Shown: piece by piece, positions 51,531-63,281 of the stretch
How positions within the stretch are numbered: the first letter of the stretch is position 1
Layout of the letters: the number at the start of each line of letters is the position of its first letter
Assembly (NCBI RefSeq): GCF_030163795.1
Contig: NZ_JASJOF010000007.1
Span: 124,001-188,000, forward strand
Direction: 5' to 3'
DNA: 64,000 nt
Source: Roseicyclus marinus
GTDB taxonomy: Bacteria > Pseudomonadota > Alphaproteobacteria > Rhodobacterales > Rhodobacteraceae
Position numbers and translations under genes: made by a program
The notes under the pieces: model-generated
What the model saw: only the letters and a program-made list of their open reading frames with translations
Told to the model about the DNA's origin: nothing
The model's database searches: none

Positions 51531-53678
51531 TCAGGGGGCGTCGGGGGCGTCCACGAGGTGGAACGTGCCATTCGATAGGCGTTCGATCCGGCCCGCGCGG
51601 ATCAACGCGCTGAATGCCTCCATGATGTCCCGGCGGGGGATCGAGTGTTCCGTCGCCTCGACGATCATGTCGAACAAGGCGGTGCGGTCGAAGCCTTCGG
51701 TGCCGAAGGTCTCGCTTGCATAGACGGCCGCCAGTTCGACGACTTCGTCGATTTCGACGGCGTCGCTGGATTCGAGGCGGATGGCGAAACGGTCACCATG
51801 GCTGAGACCGGTATCGACGTCAGCCGGGCGGTTTTCGCGGGCAGGTGCCGCGGGCTGCGCAGGCTCGGCGGGCGTGGGCTGGGTGGTCGGCGCCTCGCCG
51901 TTCCGGCCAAGGCTCATGATCACGCTGGCGCGCTGGGCCAGTTGCACGAGGCTGTTGGCCACCGGGCGCGACCGGGGTACGACGCGCGCGTCGGCGGTGT
52001 TGGCCAGCCGGACGGGCGATTGCGCCTCGCCGCCGCCCATGGCCACGCGGCGCGGGCGAATCTGTTCGGCGGGTTGCGCAACGGGTTCGTCCATCTCGAC
52101 GCGCTGCTCGGACACGAGGACCAGCGGCGCGGGGCGCGTCTCGCCCGCGCGGCGGGTGACATCGACCCGCACACGGCGGGGGCGCATCACCTGCGCCAGG
52201 TCATCGCGGTAATCGGCGGTGCTGTCGGCAGCAGCATCATCGCCTTCGGGTGCCAGTTGGCGTTCGGCGCTGCGCGCGGCCACGGCGGCCTTGAGATGTT
52301 CGATATTGGCCCGGCGCCGCGAGGTGTCGGCATCGGCAAGGCGGGCATCCGTCGCGTCGAAGAGCCGATCGGCATCCGAGGCCTCGGACAGCAGGCGAAG
52401 ATCGACACCTGCGGGCACCGGCGCGTGCTCGGCGGCGGGTGCCTCTAGCGGGGTGTCGGTGGCCAGCGCCGCATCGACCGCGCCGAGGATCGCGTCATCG
52501 GTATCTGCCTCGGCCTGCGCCGGGGCTGCTGCGGGCGCGGGTGCTGCGGCCGGTGCGAGATCGGCCGCCGGGGCTGGTGCGGGCATTTGTGCCGTGACCG
52601 AGGCGATGGCTGCCGTGATGGCCGCGTCGTCATCGGTGGGCGCGTTGTCATCCTCGAAATCATCGGATGCGAAAGGTTCGGCGGAAAGCTGGGCGGGCGC
52701 GGCTTCGGGCGCGGCGCTGGCCTCGGGTTCCGTGTCCTCGACCTCGGATGCTTCGGTGGCGGCCTGACGGATCTGTGCCAGCCGTTCGGCGACCGAGGCG
52801 CCATCCATCGCGGGCGTGTCACCGAAATAGCCGTCGTCGTCGAGGTCCGCGGCTTCGTCCGCATCATCACTGGCGGCGAAGATCGAAGTCGTTTCCTCCT
52901 CGGACAGGAGGGCGTCATCGTCATCGTCCTGATCGTCGTCTTCGTCCTCGTCTTCGTCCTCGTCGTCAGCGGCGGCGAGGAAATCGGTCTCGACGGGATC
53001 CGTGTCCTGCGTGTCCTGCGTGGTGGCGGCGTCGGTGTCGTCGCTTGAGAGCGCGGCGGCGACGGCGGCGATGGTGTCGTCGCCGTCCGTCCCGATGTCC
53101 ATGTCAGCGGCGATCGGGTCCGCTTCGGTCTGTGTGGCGTCGACCGGCGCGGGGGTGCTGTCTTCCTCGGCGGCTTGCGGGGCATCGGTGGGTGCCTCGG
53201 ACGTTTGCACCGGGGCCGGTGCAGCGTCTTCGGGGGCCTGAGCCACCTCGGCCATGTCGGAGGGCACCTCGCGCGCGGGGGCGGCTTTTGCTTCGCTGTC
53301 GGTTTGTGCAGGCGCAGCCGGAGCCGGAGCCTTGGCCGTCGGCGTTTCCTCGGGTGCGGGTTCAGTCACGGTCGCTGCGGCTGCGGCGGCAGCGGGCGCT
53401 GCGGTGGGTGCAGGTGCCGCGTCCGCATGTTGGCGCAAGAGGAGACCGCTTTCCATCATCCGCGCCTCGACCCGGCGCTGGATGGCGGCCTCGGTGATGC
53501 GATGCAGCATCTCCGTGTCGGGGGTGGGTGGTTCCGCGCCGAAATACCGGTCCTCCGCCGCGAGGTCGCGGAAATATTCGGCGATCGCCTTCATCGCCTG
53601 GAACGGGTTGTCGAACCCTTCCAGCGTGCAGGAGAAGGTGCCATAGGACACAGTGAGGATCTTGTTCGCGTCGCTCAT
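51531..53678 (-). CDS. Large acidic Ala/Asp-rich protein with conserved ends
   Basis: 715 residues from ATG 53678 (weak ribosome site). The N-terminal 75 residues form a compact domain ([20 protein letters not shown], then [17 protein letters not shown]). The middle is a long disordered linker of Ala, Pro, Glu and Asp with an extreme Asp/Glu tract (about residues 270-285). The C-terminal 90 residues form another conserved domain ([16 protein letters not shown], then [16 protein letters not shown]). No family function is known; similar proteins occur across Rhodobacterales. The layout suggests a scaffold or regulator. Confidence 0.6.
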   Translation of the reverse strand: MSDANKILTVSYGTFSCTLEGFDNPFQAMKAIAEYFRDLAAEDRYFGAEPPTPDTEMLHRITEAAIQRRVEARMMESGLLLRQHADAAPAPTAAPAAAAAAATVTEPAPEETPTAKAPAPAAPAQTDSEAKAAPAREVPSDMAEVAQAPEDAAPAPVQTSEAPTDAPQAAEEDSTPAPVDATQTEADPIAADMDIGTDGDDTIAAVAAALSSDDTDAATTQDTQDTDPVETDFLAAADDEDEDEDEDDDQDDDDDALLSEEETTSIFAASDDADEAADLDDDGYFGDTPAMDGASVAERLAQIRQAATEASEVEDTEPEASAAPEAAPAQLSAEPFASDDFEDDNAPTDDDAAITAAIASVTAQMPAPAPAADLAPAAAPAPAAAPAQAEADTDDAILGAVDAALATDTPLEAPAAEHAPVPAGVDLRLLSEASDADRLFDATDARLADADTSRRRANIEHLKAAVAARSAERQLAPEGDDAAADSTADYRDDLAQVMRPRRVRVDVTRRAGETRPAPLVLVSEQRVEMDEPVAQPAEQIRPRRVAMGGGEAQSPVRLANTADARVVPRSRPVANSLVQLAQRASVIMSLGRNGEAPTTQPTPAEPAQPAAPARENRPADVDTGLSHGDRFAIRLESSDAVEIDEVVELAAVYASETFGTEGFDRTALFDMIVEATEHSIPRRDIMEAFSALIRAGRIERLSNGTFHLVDAPDAP

Positions 53679-53803
53679 GGGTCTCAACCAGTTCTGCTCG
53701 ACCGGACGGGGCCGGATGTTCTTACCTGTTGTTCCTTGTCTGCCAAAGTGATTCCCCACAAACGCGACGGGAATTGGGCGTTTCAAAGGAGAATTTTCCG
53801 AAT

Positions 53804-54523
53804 ATGGGCGACAATGTGCCGTTCGATGCGCCGCTTTTTTCCTCGGATGAGGGCGTGACCCTCGTGGGTGGTGGCCCCGCCGCGCCGCACGATCTGCACG
53901 AGGCGCTTGCGCTTGCCCCGAGGATCGTGGCCGCCGATGGCGGTGCCGTTGCGGCGCTCGATGCAGGTTTTGTGCCAGAGGCGGTTTACGGCGACATGGA
54001 CAGCCTGAGTGCCGAGGATCGGGTGCGGATCCCGGCCGGTCGCATCCATGCGATCCCCGAACAGATGACGACAGATTTCGACAAGGCGCTGCGCCATGTG
54101 CGGGCGCCCTTCGTGGTGGCCGTGGGGTTCACGGGCGCGCGGGTCGATCACGAATTGTCGGTCTATCACGGGCTCATTGCGCGCGCCGAGGCGCGCTGCA
54201 TCGTGCTGGGCGCGCAAGATATCGTGCTGCACGCCCCGCCCGAGATCGCGCTGGATCTGCCCGAGGGCACGCGGGTTTCGTTGTTTCCCTTGGCGCGCGT
54301 CACGGGGCGGTCGGAGGGGCTGGATTGGCCGCTCGATGGCCATGCCTTTCATCCCGCGACGCGGATCGGCACCTCGAACCGTGCGAGCGGCGGGCGGGTG
54401 CGGATCGCACTGGATGGGGCGGGCATGTTGCTGATCTTGCCGCGCGCGCATCTGGCCGGTGCGGCGCGCGCGCTTCAGGCGGCGTCACTTTGGTCTCGCG
54501 CATCGAAGGATGCTTGGGTATGA
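53804..54523 (+). CDS. Thiamine pyrophosphokinase
   Basis: 239 residues from ATG 53804, with AAAGGAGA upstream. Catalytic motifs [12 protein letters not shown] and VYGDMDSLS are present with TTDFDKAL further on. It converts thiamine to thiamine diphosphate. The next gene, rpiA, starts 38 bases later on the same strand; no TPP riboswitch was seen upstream. Confidence 0.9.
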   Translation: MGDNVPFDAPLFSSDEGVTLVGGGPAAPHDLHEALALAPRIVAADGGAVAALDAGFVPEAVYGDMDSLSAEDRVRIPAGRIHAIPEQMTTDFDKALRHVRAPFVVAVGFTGARVDHELSVYHGLIARAEARCIVLGAQDIVLHAPPEIALDLPEGTRVSLFPLARVTGRSEGLDWPLDGHAFHPATRIGTSNRASGGRVRIALDGAGMLLILPRAHLAGAARALQAASLWSRASKDAWV

Positions 54524-54561
54524 ACGAGGCGTGACGGATCGAGACACAGGATCGGCTTTCC

Positions 54562-55350
54562 ATGACCGCTGCGCTTTCCCCCATCGACAAGGCCAAGTAC
54601 ATCGCCGCGCGCCGCGCCGTCGATTTCGTCGAGGACGGGATGCGCGTCGGCCTCGGGACCGGGTCCACCGCCGCGTGGATGGTGCGCTGTCTTGGTGATC
54701 TGATCCGGGACGAGGGGATGAAGATCACCGGCGTTGCCACATCCGCGCGCACCGCCGAGTTGGCGCGCGAGGTGGGTGTGCCGGTCAAGACGCTGGACGA
54801 AGTGCGTTGGCTCGACCTGACGATCGACGGGGCGGATGAATACGACCCCAACCTGAACCTCATCAAAGGCGGCGGCGGTGCCTTGCTGCATGAAAAGATC
54901 GTGGCCACGGCGTCGGACCAGATGGTGGTGATCGCGGATCTGTCCAAGCAGGTCGACACGCTGGGCGCCTTTCCCCTGCCGGTGGAGGTCATCCCCTTTG
55001 GTTGGCAGACGACCAAGGCGCTGATCGAGGAGATGCTGTCGAATGTCGATGTTCTGGGACGCTCGGCCAGCCTGCGTCTGAACGGGGCGGATCCGTTCCG
55101 CACCGACGAGGGCAATTACATCCTCGATCTTCACCTGCGGCGCATCGCCAATCCCGCGCAGTTGTCGCTGGTGTTGAACCAGATCCCCGGCGTGGTCGAG
55201 AATGGCCTGTTTCTCGATATCTGCGACGTTCTCGTGATCGGTAATGCCGACGGGACGGTCGAGGTGCGCGACATCAACAACGGCACGGTGGAGCGCGAGC
55301 GCATCGACATCACCGACCGCGAAAACCTGTTCGCCGACACCCCGGAATGA
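54562..55350 (+). CDS. rpiA: Ribose-5-phosphate isomerase A
   Basis: 262 residues. Signature motifs are VGLGTGSTAAWMV (phosphate loop), TIDGADEYDPNLNLIKGGGGALL and the C-terminal substrate-binding half. It interconverts ribose-5-phosphate and ribulose-5-phosphate. It is probably co-transcribed with the upstream thiamine pyrophosphokinase gene. Confidence 0.95.
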   Translation: MTAALSPIDKAKYIAARRAVDFVEDGMRVGLGTGSTAAWMVRCLGDLIRDEGMKITGVATSARTAELAREVGVPVKTLDEVRWLDLTIDGADEYDPNLNLIKGGGGALLHEKIVATASDQMVVIADLSKQVDTLGAFPLPVEVIPFGWQTTKALIEEMLSNVDVLGRSASLRLNGADPFRTDEGNYILDLHLRRIANPAQLSLVLNQIPGVVENGLFLDICDVLVIGNADGTVEVRDINNGTVERERIDITDRENLFADTPE

Positions 55351-55437
55351 CGCAGCCGGGCCGGTCGGGCTGGAATCGCGGGCCGGACCGTGGGATACCC
55401 TGTTGAGCAACCACGGACAGACAGGGCGACCCCTCGC

Positions 55438-56880
55438 ATGGCGGATTTCGACTATGACCTCTTCGTAATCGGTGGCGGGTCGGGGGGCGTTCGCTCCGCC
55501 CGTGTTGCGGCCGCAGGCGGCGCGCGCGTCGCGCTGGCCGAGGACAGCCGGCTGGGCGGGACCTGCGTGATCCGGGGCTGCGTGCCGAAAAAGCTCATGG
55601 TCTTTGCCAGCGAGTACCGCGAGATATTCGCCGATGCCCGCGCCTATGGCTGGGATCTGGAGGATGGCGATTTCGACTGGGCGCGGTTCTCGGGGCAATT
55701 GAACCGGGAACTCGACCGGCTCGAAGGCGTCTATCGGGGGCTTCTGGAAGGGTCCAAGGTCGAGATCTACGACCAGCGCGCGCGGTTGGCCGATGCCCAT
55801 ACCGTCCGATTGGCCGATGGCAGCACGCGGACGGCCAAGCATATCTTGATCGCGACGGGCGGCAGGCCGCAGCGGCCCGACATGCCCAACGCACATCTGG
55901 GCATGGTGTCGGACGACCTGTTCCAGATGCAGCGCCTGCCGAAATCCATGCTGATCGTCGGTGGCGGCTATATCGCCTGCGAATTCGCCTGCATCCTGAA
56001 CGGGCTGGGGGTCGAGGTGACGCAATTCTACCGCGGGGCGCAGATCCTGCGCGGGTTCGACGAGGAGGCGCGGGGCCTGATCTCCGACCAGATGCAGGAA
56101 CGCGGTGTGAACCTGCATCTGGGCACCAATATCGTCGAGATGGCGGCGGCCGATGCCGAACATCTGTCGGTGCCGAGCGAAGAGGGCATGGGCCTGCCAT
56201 CCTCCGACACGCCCCCGCCCCCCGAGGGACGCGGCGATGGCCCCGTCTGGGTCAAGGCGTCGAACGGGATGGAGCAGGTGTTCGATGCCGTGCTTTTTGC
56301 CACCGGGCGCACCCCCAACACCCATGACATGGGGCTGGAAGAGGCGGGCGTCGAGATCGGGCGGCGCGGCGAGATCGTGGTCGATGACTTCAGCCAGACG
56401 GCCGTTCCCTCGATCTATGCGATCGGGGACGTGACGAACCGCGTCAACCTGACGCCGGTGGCGATCCGCGAGGGCATGGCCTTTGTCGAAACGGTGTTCA
56501 AGGGCAACCCCACGCCCGTCGATCACGACCTGATCCCGTCGGCGGTGTTCACCCAGCCCGAATTCGGCACCGTGGGCCTGACGGAAGAGGAAGCGCGGGA
56601 CCGCGAACCGGTCGAGATCTACTGCACGTCCTTCCGGCCGATGCGCACCGCCTTTGCCGGGCGGGCGGATCGGGTGTTGATGAAGCTGGTGGTTTCCAAG
56701 AAAACGAGGGTCGTGCTGGGCTGTCATATCGTCGCGCCCAATGCGGGCGAGATGATCCAGCTGGCGGGCATCGCGGTCAAGATGGGCGCGACGAAAGAGG
56801 ATTTTGACCGCACCGTCGCGGTGCATCCGACCATGGCCGAGGAACTGGTGACGATGAGAACGCCGGTTCGCACGGCTTGA
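55438..56880 (+). CDS. gor: Glutathione-disulfide reductase
   Basis: 480 residues from ATG 55438. FAD loop FVIGGGSGGVRSAR, redox pair in GGTCVIRGCVPKKLM, NAD(P)H-binding GGGYIACEFACILNGLG and the C-terminal HPTMAEELVT motif of the active-site His-Glu pair. A loop of about 24 residues (240-263, Pro/Glu/Gly-rich) sits between the NAD and central domains and looks inserted relative to typical enzymes. It keeps glutathione reduced. It is followed by hflK. Confidence 0.93.
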   Translation: MADFDYDLFVIGGGSGGVRSARVAAAGGARVALAEDSRLGGTCVIRGCVPKKLMVFASEYREIFADARAYGWDLEDGDFDWARFSGQLNRELDRLEGVYRGLLEGSKVEIYDQRARLADAHTVRLADGSTRTAKHILIATGGRPQRPDMPNAHLGMVSDDLFQMQRLPKSMLIVGGGYIACEFACILNGLGVEVTQFYRGAQILRGFDEEARGLISDQMQERGVNLHLGTNIVEMAAADAEHLSVPSEEGMGLPSSDTPPPPEGRGDGPVWVKASNGMEQVFDAVLFATGRTPNTHDMGLEEAGVEIGRRGEIVVDDFSQTAVPSIYAIGDVTNRVNLTPVAIREGMAFVETVFKGNPTPVDHDLIPSAVFTQPEFGTVGLTEEEARDREPVEIYCTSFRPMRTAFAGRADRVLMKLVVSKKTRVVLGCHIVAPNAGEMIQLAGIAVKMGATKEDFDRTVAVHPTMAEELVTMRTPVRTA

Positions 56881-56974
56881 TTTGTGCGGAAAAACGCACA
56901 GCTTGCGGTGCAATCGGGGCGCGACGCCCCATATGACATGACACAGACGACCAGTGTGAGGGGAACGACGATCG

Positions 56975-58141
56975 ATGGCTGGCAATAATGGCGGACCCTG
57001 GGGCGGCGGTGGCGGCTCGGGCGGTGGTGGCGACCGCGGCGACCGTGGCAACAACGGGCCGGGCGGCCGGCGTCCCGGTGGCGGCGACCAGCAGATCCCG
57101 GAACTCGACGAGATCGTCCGCAAGGGGCAGGAACAGCTGCGCGTCCTGATGGGCGGTCGCGGCGGCCGCTCGGGCGGTGGTGGCGGTGGCGGCGGCGATC
57201 TGCCGGTCAGCCCGCGCACCATCTGGATCGCGGGCCTTGTGGCGGCCTTGGGATTTTGGGCGTTCAACTCGATCTACACGGTGCGTCCCGAAGAACAGTC
57301 GGTCGAGCTTTTGTTCGGGGAATTCCATTCCATCGGGCAGCCCGGTCTGAATTTCGCACCTTGGCCGATCATCACCGCCGAAGTGGTCAACGTGACCTCG
57401 GAACGGACGGTTGCCATCGGTGTGGCGCGCGCGGGGTCGTCGAATGACGGCCTGATGCTGACGACCGATGAAAACGTGGTCGACATCGATTTCCAGGTTG
57501 TCTGGAACATCACCGACCCGTCGCTGTTCCTGTTCAACCTGCGCGATCCCGAGGCGACCGTGACCGCCGTGGCCGAGGCCGCGATGCGCGAGGTGATCGC
57601 GGCAAGCCAGCTTGCGCCGATCCTGAACCGCGACCGCGGGCTGATCGCCGATACGGTGCTGGAACTGACGCAATCGACCCTCGACAGCTACGATTCCGGT
57701 GTGAACGTGGTGCGTGTGAACCTTGACCGGGCCGACCCGCCGGGCGAGGTGATCGACGCCTTCCGCGACGTGCAGGCCGCCGAACAGGACCGCGACCAGC
57801 TGGAACGCCGCGCCGATGCCTATGCCAACCAGGTTCTGGCAGGGGCGCGCGGTGAAGCCGCCCAGATCCTCGAACAGGCCGAAGCCTATCGCGCGCAGGT
57901 CGTGAACGAGGCCGAGGGTGAGGCGAGCCGCTTCCTTGCCGTTCTCAACGAATACCGCCTGGCACCCGAGGTGACGCGCCGCCGTCTGTATCTGGAGACG
58001 ATGGAGCGCGTTCTGGGGGATGTGGATCTTGTCATCCTCGACCAGGAAGGCGGTGGATCGAACGGCGTCGTGCCCTACCTGCCGCTTGACCAATTGCGCC
58101 GGAACCCCGGCACCACCACCACGACGGGGAGCTCGAACTGA
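56975..58141 (+). CDS. hflK: HflK (prohibitin-like, SPFH-domain) protein
   Basis: 388 residues with the hallmark Gly-rich N-terminus (NNGGPWGGGGGSGGGG), one TM span (about 75-95) and an SPFH/prohibitin domain (NFAPWPIITAEVVNV, VVDIDFQVVWNITDPSLF), then a coiled coil ending with GVVPYLP. With HflC it forms a membrane cage around FtsH. Its TGA overlaps the hflC ATG by one base. Confidence 0.94.
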   Translation: MAGNNGGPWGGGGGSGGGGDRGDRGNNGPGGRRPGGGDQQIPELDEIVRKGQEQLRVLMGGRGGRSGGGGGGGGDLPVSPRTIWIAGLVAALGFWAFNSIYTVRPEEQSVELLFGEFHSIGQPGLNFAPWPIITAEVVNVTSERTVAIGVARAGSSNDGLMLTTDENVVDIDFQVVWNITDPSLFLFNLRDPEATVTAVAEAAMREVIAASQLAPILNRDRGLIADTVLELTQSTLDSYDSGVNVVRVNLDRADPPGEVIDAFRDVQAAEQDRDQLERRADAYANQVLAGARGEAAQILEQAEAYRAQVVNEAEGEASRFLAVLNEYRLAPEVTRRRLYLETMERVLGDVDLVILDQEGGGSNGVVPYLPLDQLRRNPGTTTTTGSSN

Positions 58142-59034
58142 TGCGCCGTATCACTTACATCATTCCCGTCGTCGTGCTGGGCTTCGCGGTCCTGCTGAGC
58201 TCGGTCTTCGTGGTCGACGAACGCCAGCGCGCGCTGGTGCTGCAATTCGGTCAGATCCGTCAGGTGATCGAAGAGCCGGGCCTGAACTTCAAGATCCCGT
58301 TCATCCAGGAGGTCGTGTATTACGATGACCGTATCCTGTCGCTCGACACCACGCCGATCGAGGTGACGCCGTCCGATGACCGGCGTCTGGTGGTCGACGC
58401 ATTTGCCCGGTTCCGCATCATGGACGTGGTGCAGTTCCGGCAGGCTGTCGGTGCAGGTGGTATCCGTGCGGGCGAGGAACGGCTGGAAGGCATCCTGAAC
58501 CCGACGATCCGCGCGGTTCTGGGTGCGGATGGCGTGACCTCGAACACGATCCTGTCGTCCGAGCGGTCGCGCCTGATGGACCAGATCACCGCCGAGGCAC
58601 GTCTGCGCGCCGCGGCGCTGGGGCTTGAGGTGCTGGATGTGCGTCTCAAGCAGACCAACCTGCCGATCCAGAACCTCGAGGCGACATTCGCCCGGATGCG
58701 GGCCGAGCGGCAACGCGAGGCGACCGACGAACGCGCCCGCGGCGAGGAAGCGGCGCAGCGCGTCCGCGCACAGGCCGACCGGACCGTGGTCGAGCTTGTG
58801 TCCGATGCCCGTCGGGAGGCCGAGATCATCCGAGGCGAGGCTGACGCACAGCGCAACGGGATCTTCGCCAATGCCTTCGGTCAGGATCAGGAATTCTTTG
58901 AATTCTACCGCTCGATGACGGCCTATGAGCGGGCGTTGATGCAGCGCAATTCGACCATGGTGATCTCGCCCGACAGCGAGTTCTTCGAGTACCTCGGCGG
59001 TTCGGGTCTCGCTGTGCCCGCGCCGATCCAGTAA
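58141..59034 (+). CDS. hflC: HflC protease modulator
   Basis: 297 residues with one N-terminal TM span (about 5-24) and an SPFH domain (SSVFVVDERQRALVLQFG, DDRRLVVDAFARFRIMD), followed by a coiled coil (ERQREATDERARGEEAAQRV). It pairs with HflK to regulate FtsH. The gene starts at the HflK stop (TGATG). Confidence 0.94.
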   Translation: MRRITYIIPVVVLGFAVLLSSVFVVDERQRALVLQFGQIRQVIEEPGLNFKIPFIQEVVYYDDRILSLDTTPIEVTPSDDRRLVVDAFARFRIMDVVQFRQAVGAGGIRAGEERLEGILNPTIRAVLGADGVTSNTILSSERSRLMDQITAEARLRAAALGLEVLDVRLKQTNLPIQNLEATFARMRAERQREATDERARGEEAAQRVRAQADRTVVELVSDARREAEIIRGEADAQRNGIFANAFGQDQEFFEFYRSMTAYERALMQRNSTMVISPDSEFFEYLGGSGLAVPAPIQ

Positions 59035-59045
59035 CGGGCGGCGCC

Positions 59046-59246
59046 TTGGGACTGATCCTTGTTCTAGGGCTTGGCATGGTTCTCGTGATCGAGGGGCTGG
59101 TGTTCGCACTGGCCCCTTCGCGTCTTGAAGACCTGCTGAAGCTGATGAACCAGATCCCGGTCGAAACGCGCCGCCTGATCGGATTGGCTGCGGTGACGCT
59201 GGGCGCTGTCCTCGTGTCCTGGGCGATCAGCGCGGGCGCGATGTGA
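59046..59246 (+). CDS. DUF2065 membrane protein
   Basis: 66 residues from TTG 59046. One hydrophobic start (ILVLGLGMVLVIEGLVFAL) and a second hydrophobic segment near the end flank a charged helix with LEDLLKLMNQIP. It fits DUF2065, a small protein found after hflC. Spacing of 11 bases suggests co-transcription. Confidence 0.82.
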   Translation: MGLILVLGLGMVLVIEGLVFALAPSRLEDLLKLMNQIPVETRRLIGLAAVTLGAVLVSWAISAGAM

Positions 59247-59401
59247 TCCGCCGACCGCAGCGGTTTCACGCCGTCGTGACAGGAATGTCACCCCGCGATG
59301 ACGTGATAGGGATTGAACAGCGGGCCCTGCGACCGAATATCTGAGGAATGGGCCACCCGCGAGCCGCGGTGGTCTGCATGGCTTGACAGGAGGGAAATTC
59401 C

Positions 59402-60922
<1,521 letters not shown>

Positions 60923-60946
60923 GGCCGTTTCGACGGCAGATCACGG

Positions 60947-60975
60947 GGCCCCGGCCGCAAGGTTGGGGCCTTTTT
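60947..60975 (+). terminator. Rho-independent terminator after degP
   Basis: Stem GGCCCCGGCC against GGTTGGGGCC (two G-T pairs) with a GCAA loop, followed by TTTTT. It lies 24 bases after the degP stop. Confidence 0.88.
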
Positions 60976-60984
60976 CGTGGGATT

Positions 60985-61542
60985 TCAGCCGCCGCCGGCC
61001 GCCGCCAGTTCCGGGTCCCAGAGCGACAGGCCCAGCTGCCGGGCTGCGGCCAGCGACAGGATCGGGCTGTCCAATCCCTGCGGTGCCTGGAAATCGCGCA
61101 CGGCGCGTTCGGTGCGCCGCGTCATCTCGCCATTGATCGGCCCGCCATAAAGACCGCGCGCCGCCAGCGCCCGTTGCAGCGAGGTGATGAAGGCCGCATC
61201 GCGCGCCTGGATCTCGCAGGGCACCTCGAACCACAATTCGCGGCGTTCGCGCACGATGCGCTGCTGGCTTTCGCTGACGAAGATGGCAGGTTCCAGAACG
61301 CGCCCGTCGCTGGTCAGCTGCGGCGGCTGGATCATCACCTGTTCGGTCACCGTCTCGATCACCGCGGGGGTGGATTGCTGCGCGTAGCAGGCGGAGGGAT
61401 CGGCATTCGGCGGGCCCGATCCGCGCATCACCTCGACCGCGCTTTCCCCCGCGATCAACGGATCGGCAAAGGCGCTGCGCTCACCCGCGGGTAGGCAGGC
61501 GGACAGGGCCAGAAGCCCGGGGATCAGGAACAGGGGACGCAT
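60985..61542 (-). CDS. Peptidoglycan-binding-domain lipoprotein
   Basis: 185 residues from ATG 61542. The N-terminus has a lipobox-like signal (LFLIPGLLALSACLPAG, Cys16). The C-terminal half carries a peptidoglycan-binding helix set (SLQRALAARGLYGGPINGEM, then RAVRDFQAPQGLD). It is probably an outer- or inner-membrane-anchored cell-wall protein. Confidence 0.75.
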   Translation of the reverse strand: MRPLFLIPGLLALSACLPAGERSAFADPLIAGESAVEVMRGSGPPNADPSACYAQQSTPAVIETVTEQVMIQPPQLTSDGRVLEPAIFVSESQQRIVRERRELWFEVPCEIQARDAAFITSLQRALAARGLYGGPINGEMTRRTERAVRDFQAPQGLDSPILSLAAARQLGLSLWDPELAAAGGG

Positions 61543-61627
61543 CTGGATGACTGCTCGCCGCGCTTTGGCTCTTTTCGTTGGTGGACAGGATAGCGGGTTT
61601 CGCCCTTTTGCGAAAGCGCGCTGTCGC

Positions 61628-62008
61628 TCAGGGCTGATCGGCGGCGCGTGTCGGCTCGTGCAGGCGCACCAGATCGTCCAGCATGTGCGACAGATCCTCC
61701 ACCGTCTCGGCGACCACATGGGTCACCCCCGACTGCCGCTGCACCCGCCCGGTGACGCGCAAGAGCCGCCCGGCGATCACCGCCCGACGAAAGCGTTGGT
61801 AGATCGCCTGCCAGATCACCACGTTGCAGGTGGAAAATTCATCCTCCAGCGTGACGAAGATCACCCCCTTGGCCGTGCCGGGCCGCTGGCGCACCAGCAC
61901 GAGCCCCGCCACCGCCACCCGCGCGCCCTCGGGCGGCAGGTGCAGCAGGTGATGCGGCAGGCAGGCCGGCGGTCTTGGCCAATCGGGGGGGCGCGTGGCG
62001 GGTTCCAT
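61628..62008 (-). pseudogene. dnaE2: C-terminal OB-fold fragment of error-prone DNA polymerase DnaE2
   Basis: 126 residues from ATG 62008. LPPEGARVAVAGLVLVRQRPG, then AKGVIFVTLEDEFSTCNVV and RLLRVTGRVQRQSGVTHVV match the DnaE2 C-terminal OB domain, which normally follows about 900 residues of polymerase. Here the upstream part is replaced by the LexA box and divergent ferredoxin promoter, and the usual C-terminal tail is missing. It looks like what is left after deletion of an imuA-imuB-dnaE2 cassette, although a stand-alone OB protein is possible. Confidence 0.7.
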
Positions 62009-62010
62009 GA

Positions 62011-62025
62011 GAACGAATGTAGAAC
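62011..62025 (-). promoter_or_regulatory. LexA (SOS) box next to the dnaE2 fragment
   Basis: On the minus strand GTTC-TACATTC-GTTC, an exact GTTC-N7-GTTC alphaproteobacterial LexA site, ends 2 bases before the fragment's ATG. TATGTT just upstream on the same strand could be a -10 box, giving a very short or leaderless transcript. Confidence 0.78.
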
Positions 62026-62089
62026 ATAAAGACTGCGGCGCAAGCATCCGAATTCGGGCTGGAAAGCGGGCCTCTCGCGTATTACCTGA

Positions 62090-62451
<362 letters not shown>

Positions 62452-62452
<1 letters not shown>

Positions 62453-63252
62453 TGCGCGGGGCGGTCGGGCCTGTCCTGGCCGCCTGTCTTGCCGCGACGC
62501 CCGCTGTCGCCTGCGACGCGCCGCCCTGGTCCGGTCGGGCCATGGACGGATCGCTTGCCGTCAATCCCGCGCCTGCGCCCGGCCCCGCCGCCGCCTGGTT
62601 CGAGGATCCCACGACGCGCTACGCCCATGCCGTGCTGGGCGACGGGGTCGAGGCGGGCACGCTCGCCGTGCTGCTGTCCGACGATCCGTCCTGTGCCGTG
62701 GCCCGTGTCACCCTGCCCGAGGCGGAGGTCTTCGAGGATCTCGCCCCGCGTCTGGCCGATCTCGATGGTGACGGGCGATCCGAGATCCTCGTGGTGCAAT
62801 CGCACCGGGACCTTGGCGCGCGGCTCGCGGTCTACGCGATCACGCCCGATGGTCCGGGCCTCCGGCTGCTCACCGCCACGCCCAATATCGGCCAGCGCAA
62901 CCGCTGGCTCGCCCCGGTCGCGGCGGCCGATCTGGACGGGGATGGCGCGATCGAAATCGCCTATGTCGACCGCCCGCATCTTGCCCGCACCCTGCGCGTC
63001 TGGCGCTACCTGCCCGCCCAAGGCGCGCTGGTCGAGGTCGCGGCGCTGCCCGGTCTGACCAATCACCGGATCGGCGAGGGTTTCATCACCGGCGGCTTGC
63101 GCGATTGCGGCACCGGCCCCGAACTGGTGCTGGCCGATGCCGATTGGTCGCGACTGATGGGCGTCAGCCTTGGGGCCGGGGGCTTGACCGCACGGGCGCT
63201 TGCGCCCTTCTCCGCCGCCGCTGTGGTCGCGGCGCTGGCCTGCCGGGACTGA
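62452..63252 (+). CDS. Secreted FG-GAP/VCBS-repeat protein
   Basis: 266 residues. The start is a signal peptide ([13 protein letters not shown]). Two calcium-loop-like repeats are visible, [15 protein letters not shown] and [15 protein letters not shown], as in FG-GAP/VCBS beta-propellers. A fold of this size could be a short propeller. The role is unknown. The ferredoxin gene overlaps it, so they are likely co-transcribed. Confidence 0.75.
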
Positions 63253-63257
63253 CCCCT

Positions 63258-63281
63258 CCTTCATCTTGGCCGAAAAACTCC
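63258..63281 (+). repeat. CTTCATCTT-type intergenic repeat, copy 4
   Basis: CCTTCATCTTGGCC followed by GAAAAACTCC, starting 5 bases after the stop codon of the FG-GAP gene; identical to the minus-strand copy at 40438. Confidence 0.55.

Noticed and set aside
53679..53803. TPP riboswitch before the thiamine pyrophosphokinase gene
   Set aside because: Looked for because of the gene's role; the 125-base gap has no THI-box-like conserved words.
54475..57267. Minus-strand 930-residue open frame
   Set aside because: It runs antisense through thiamine pyrophosphokinase, rpiA and gor, all clear genes. Its Pro/Arg/His-rich translation shows no domain; long antisense frames are common at this GC content.
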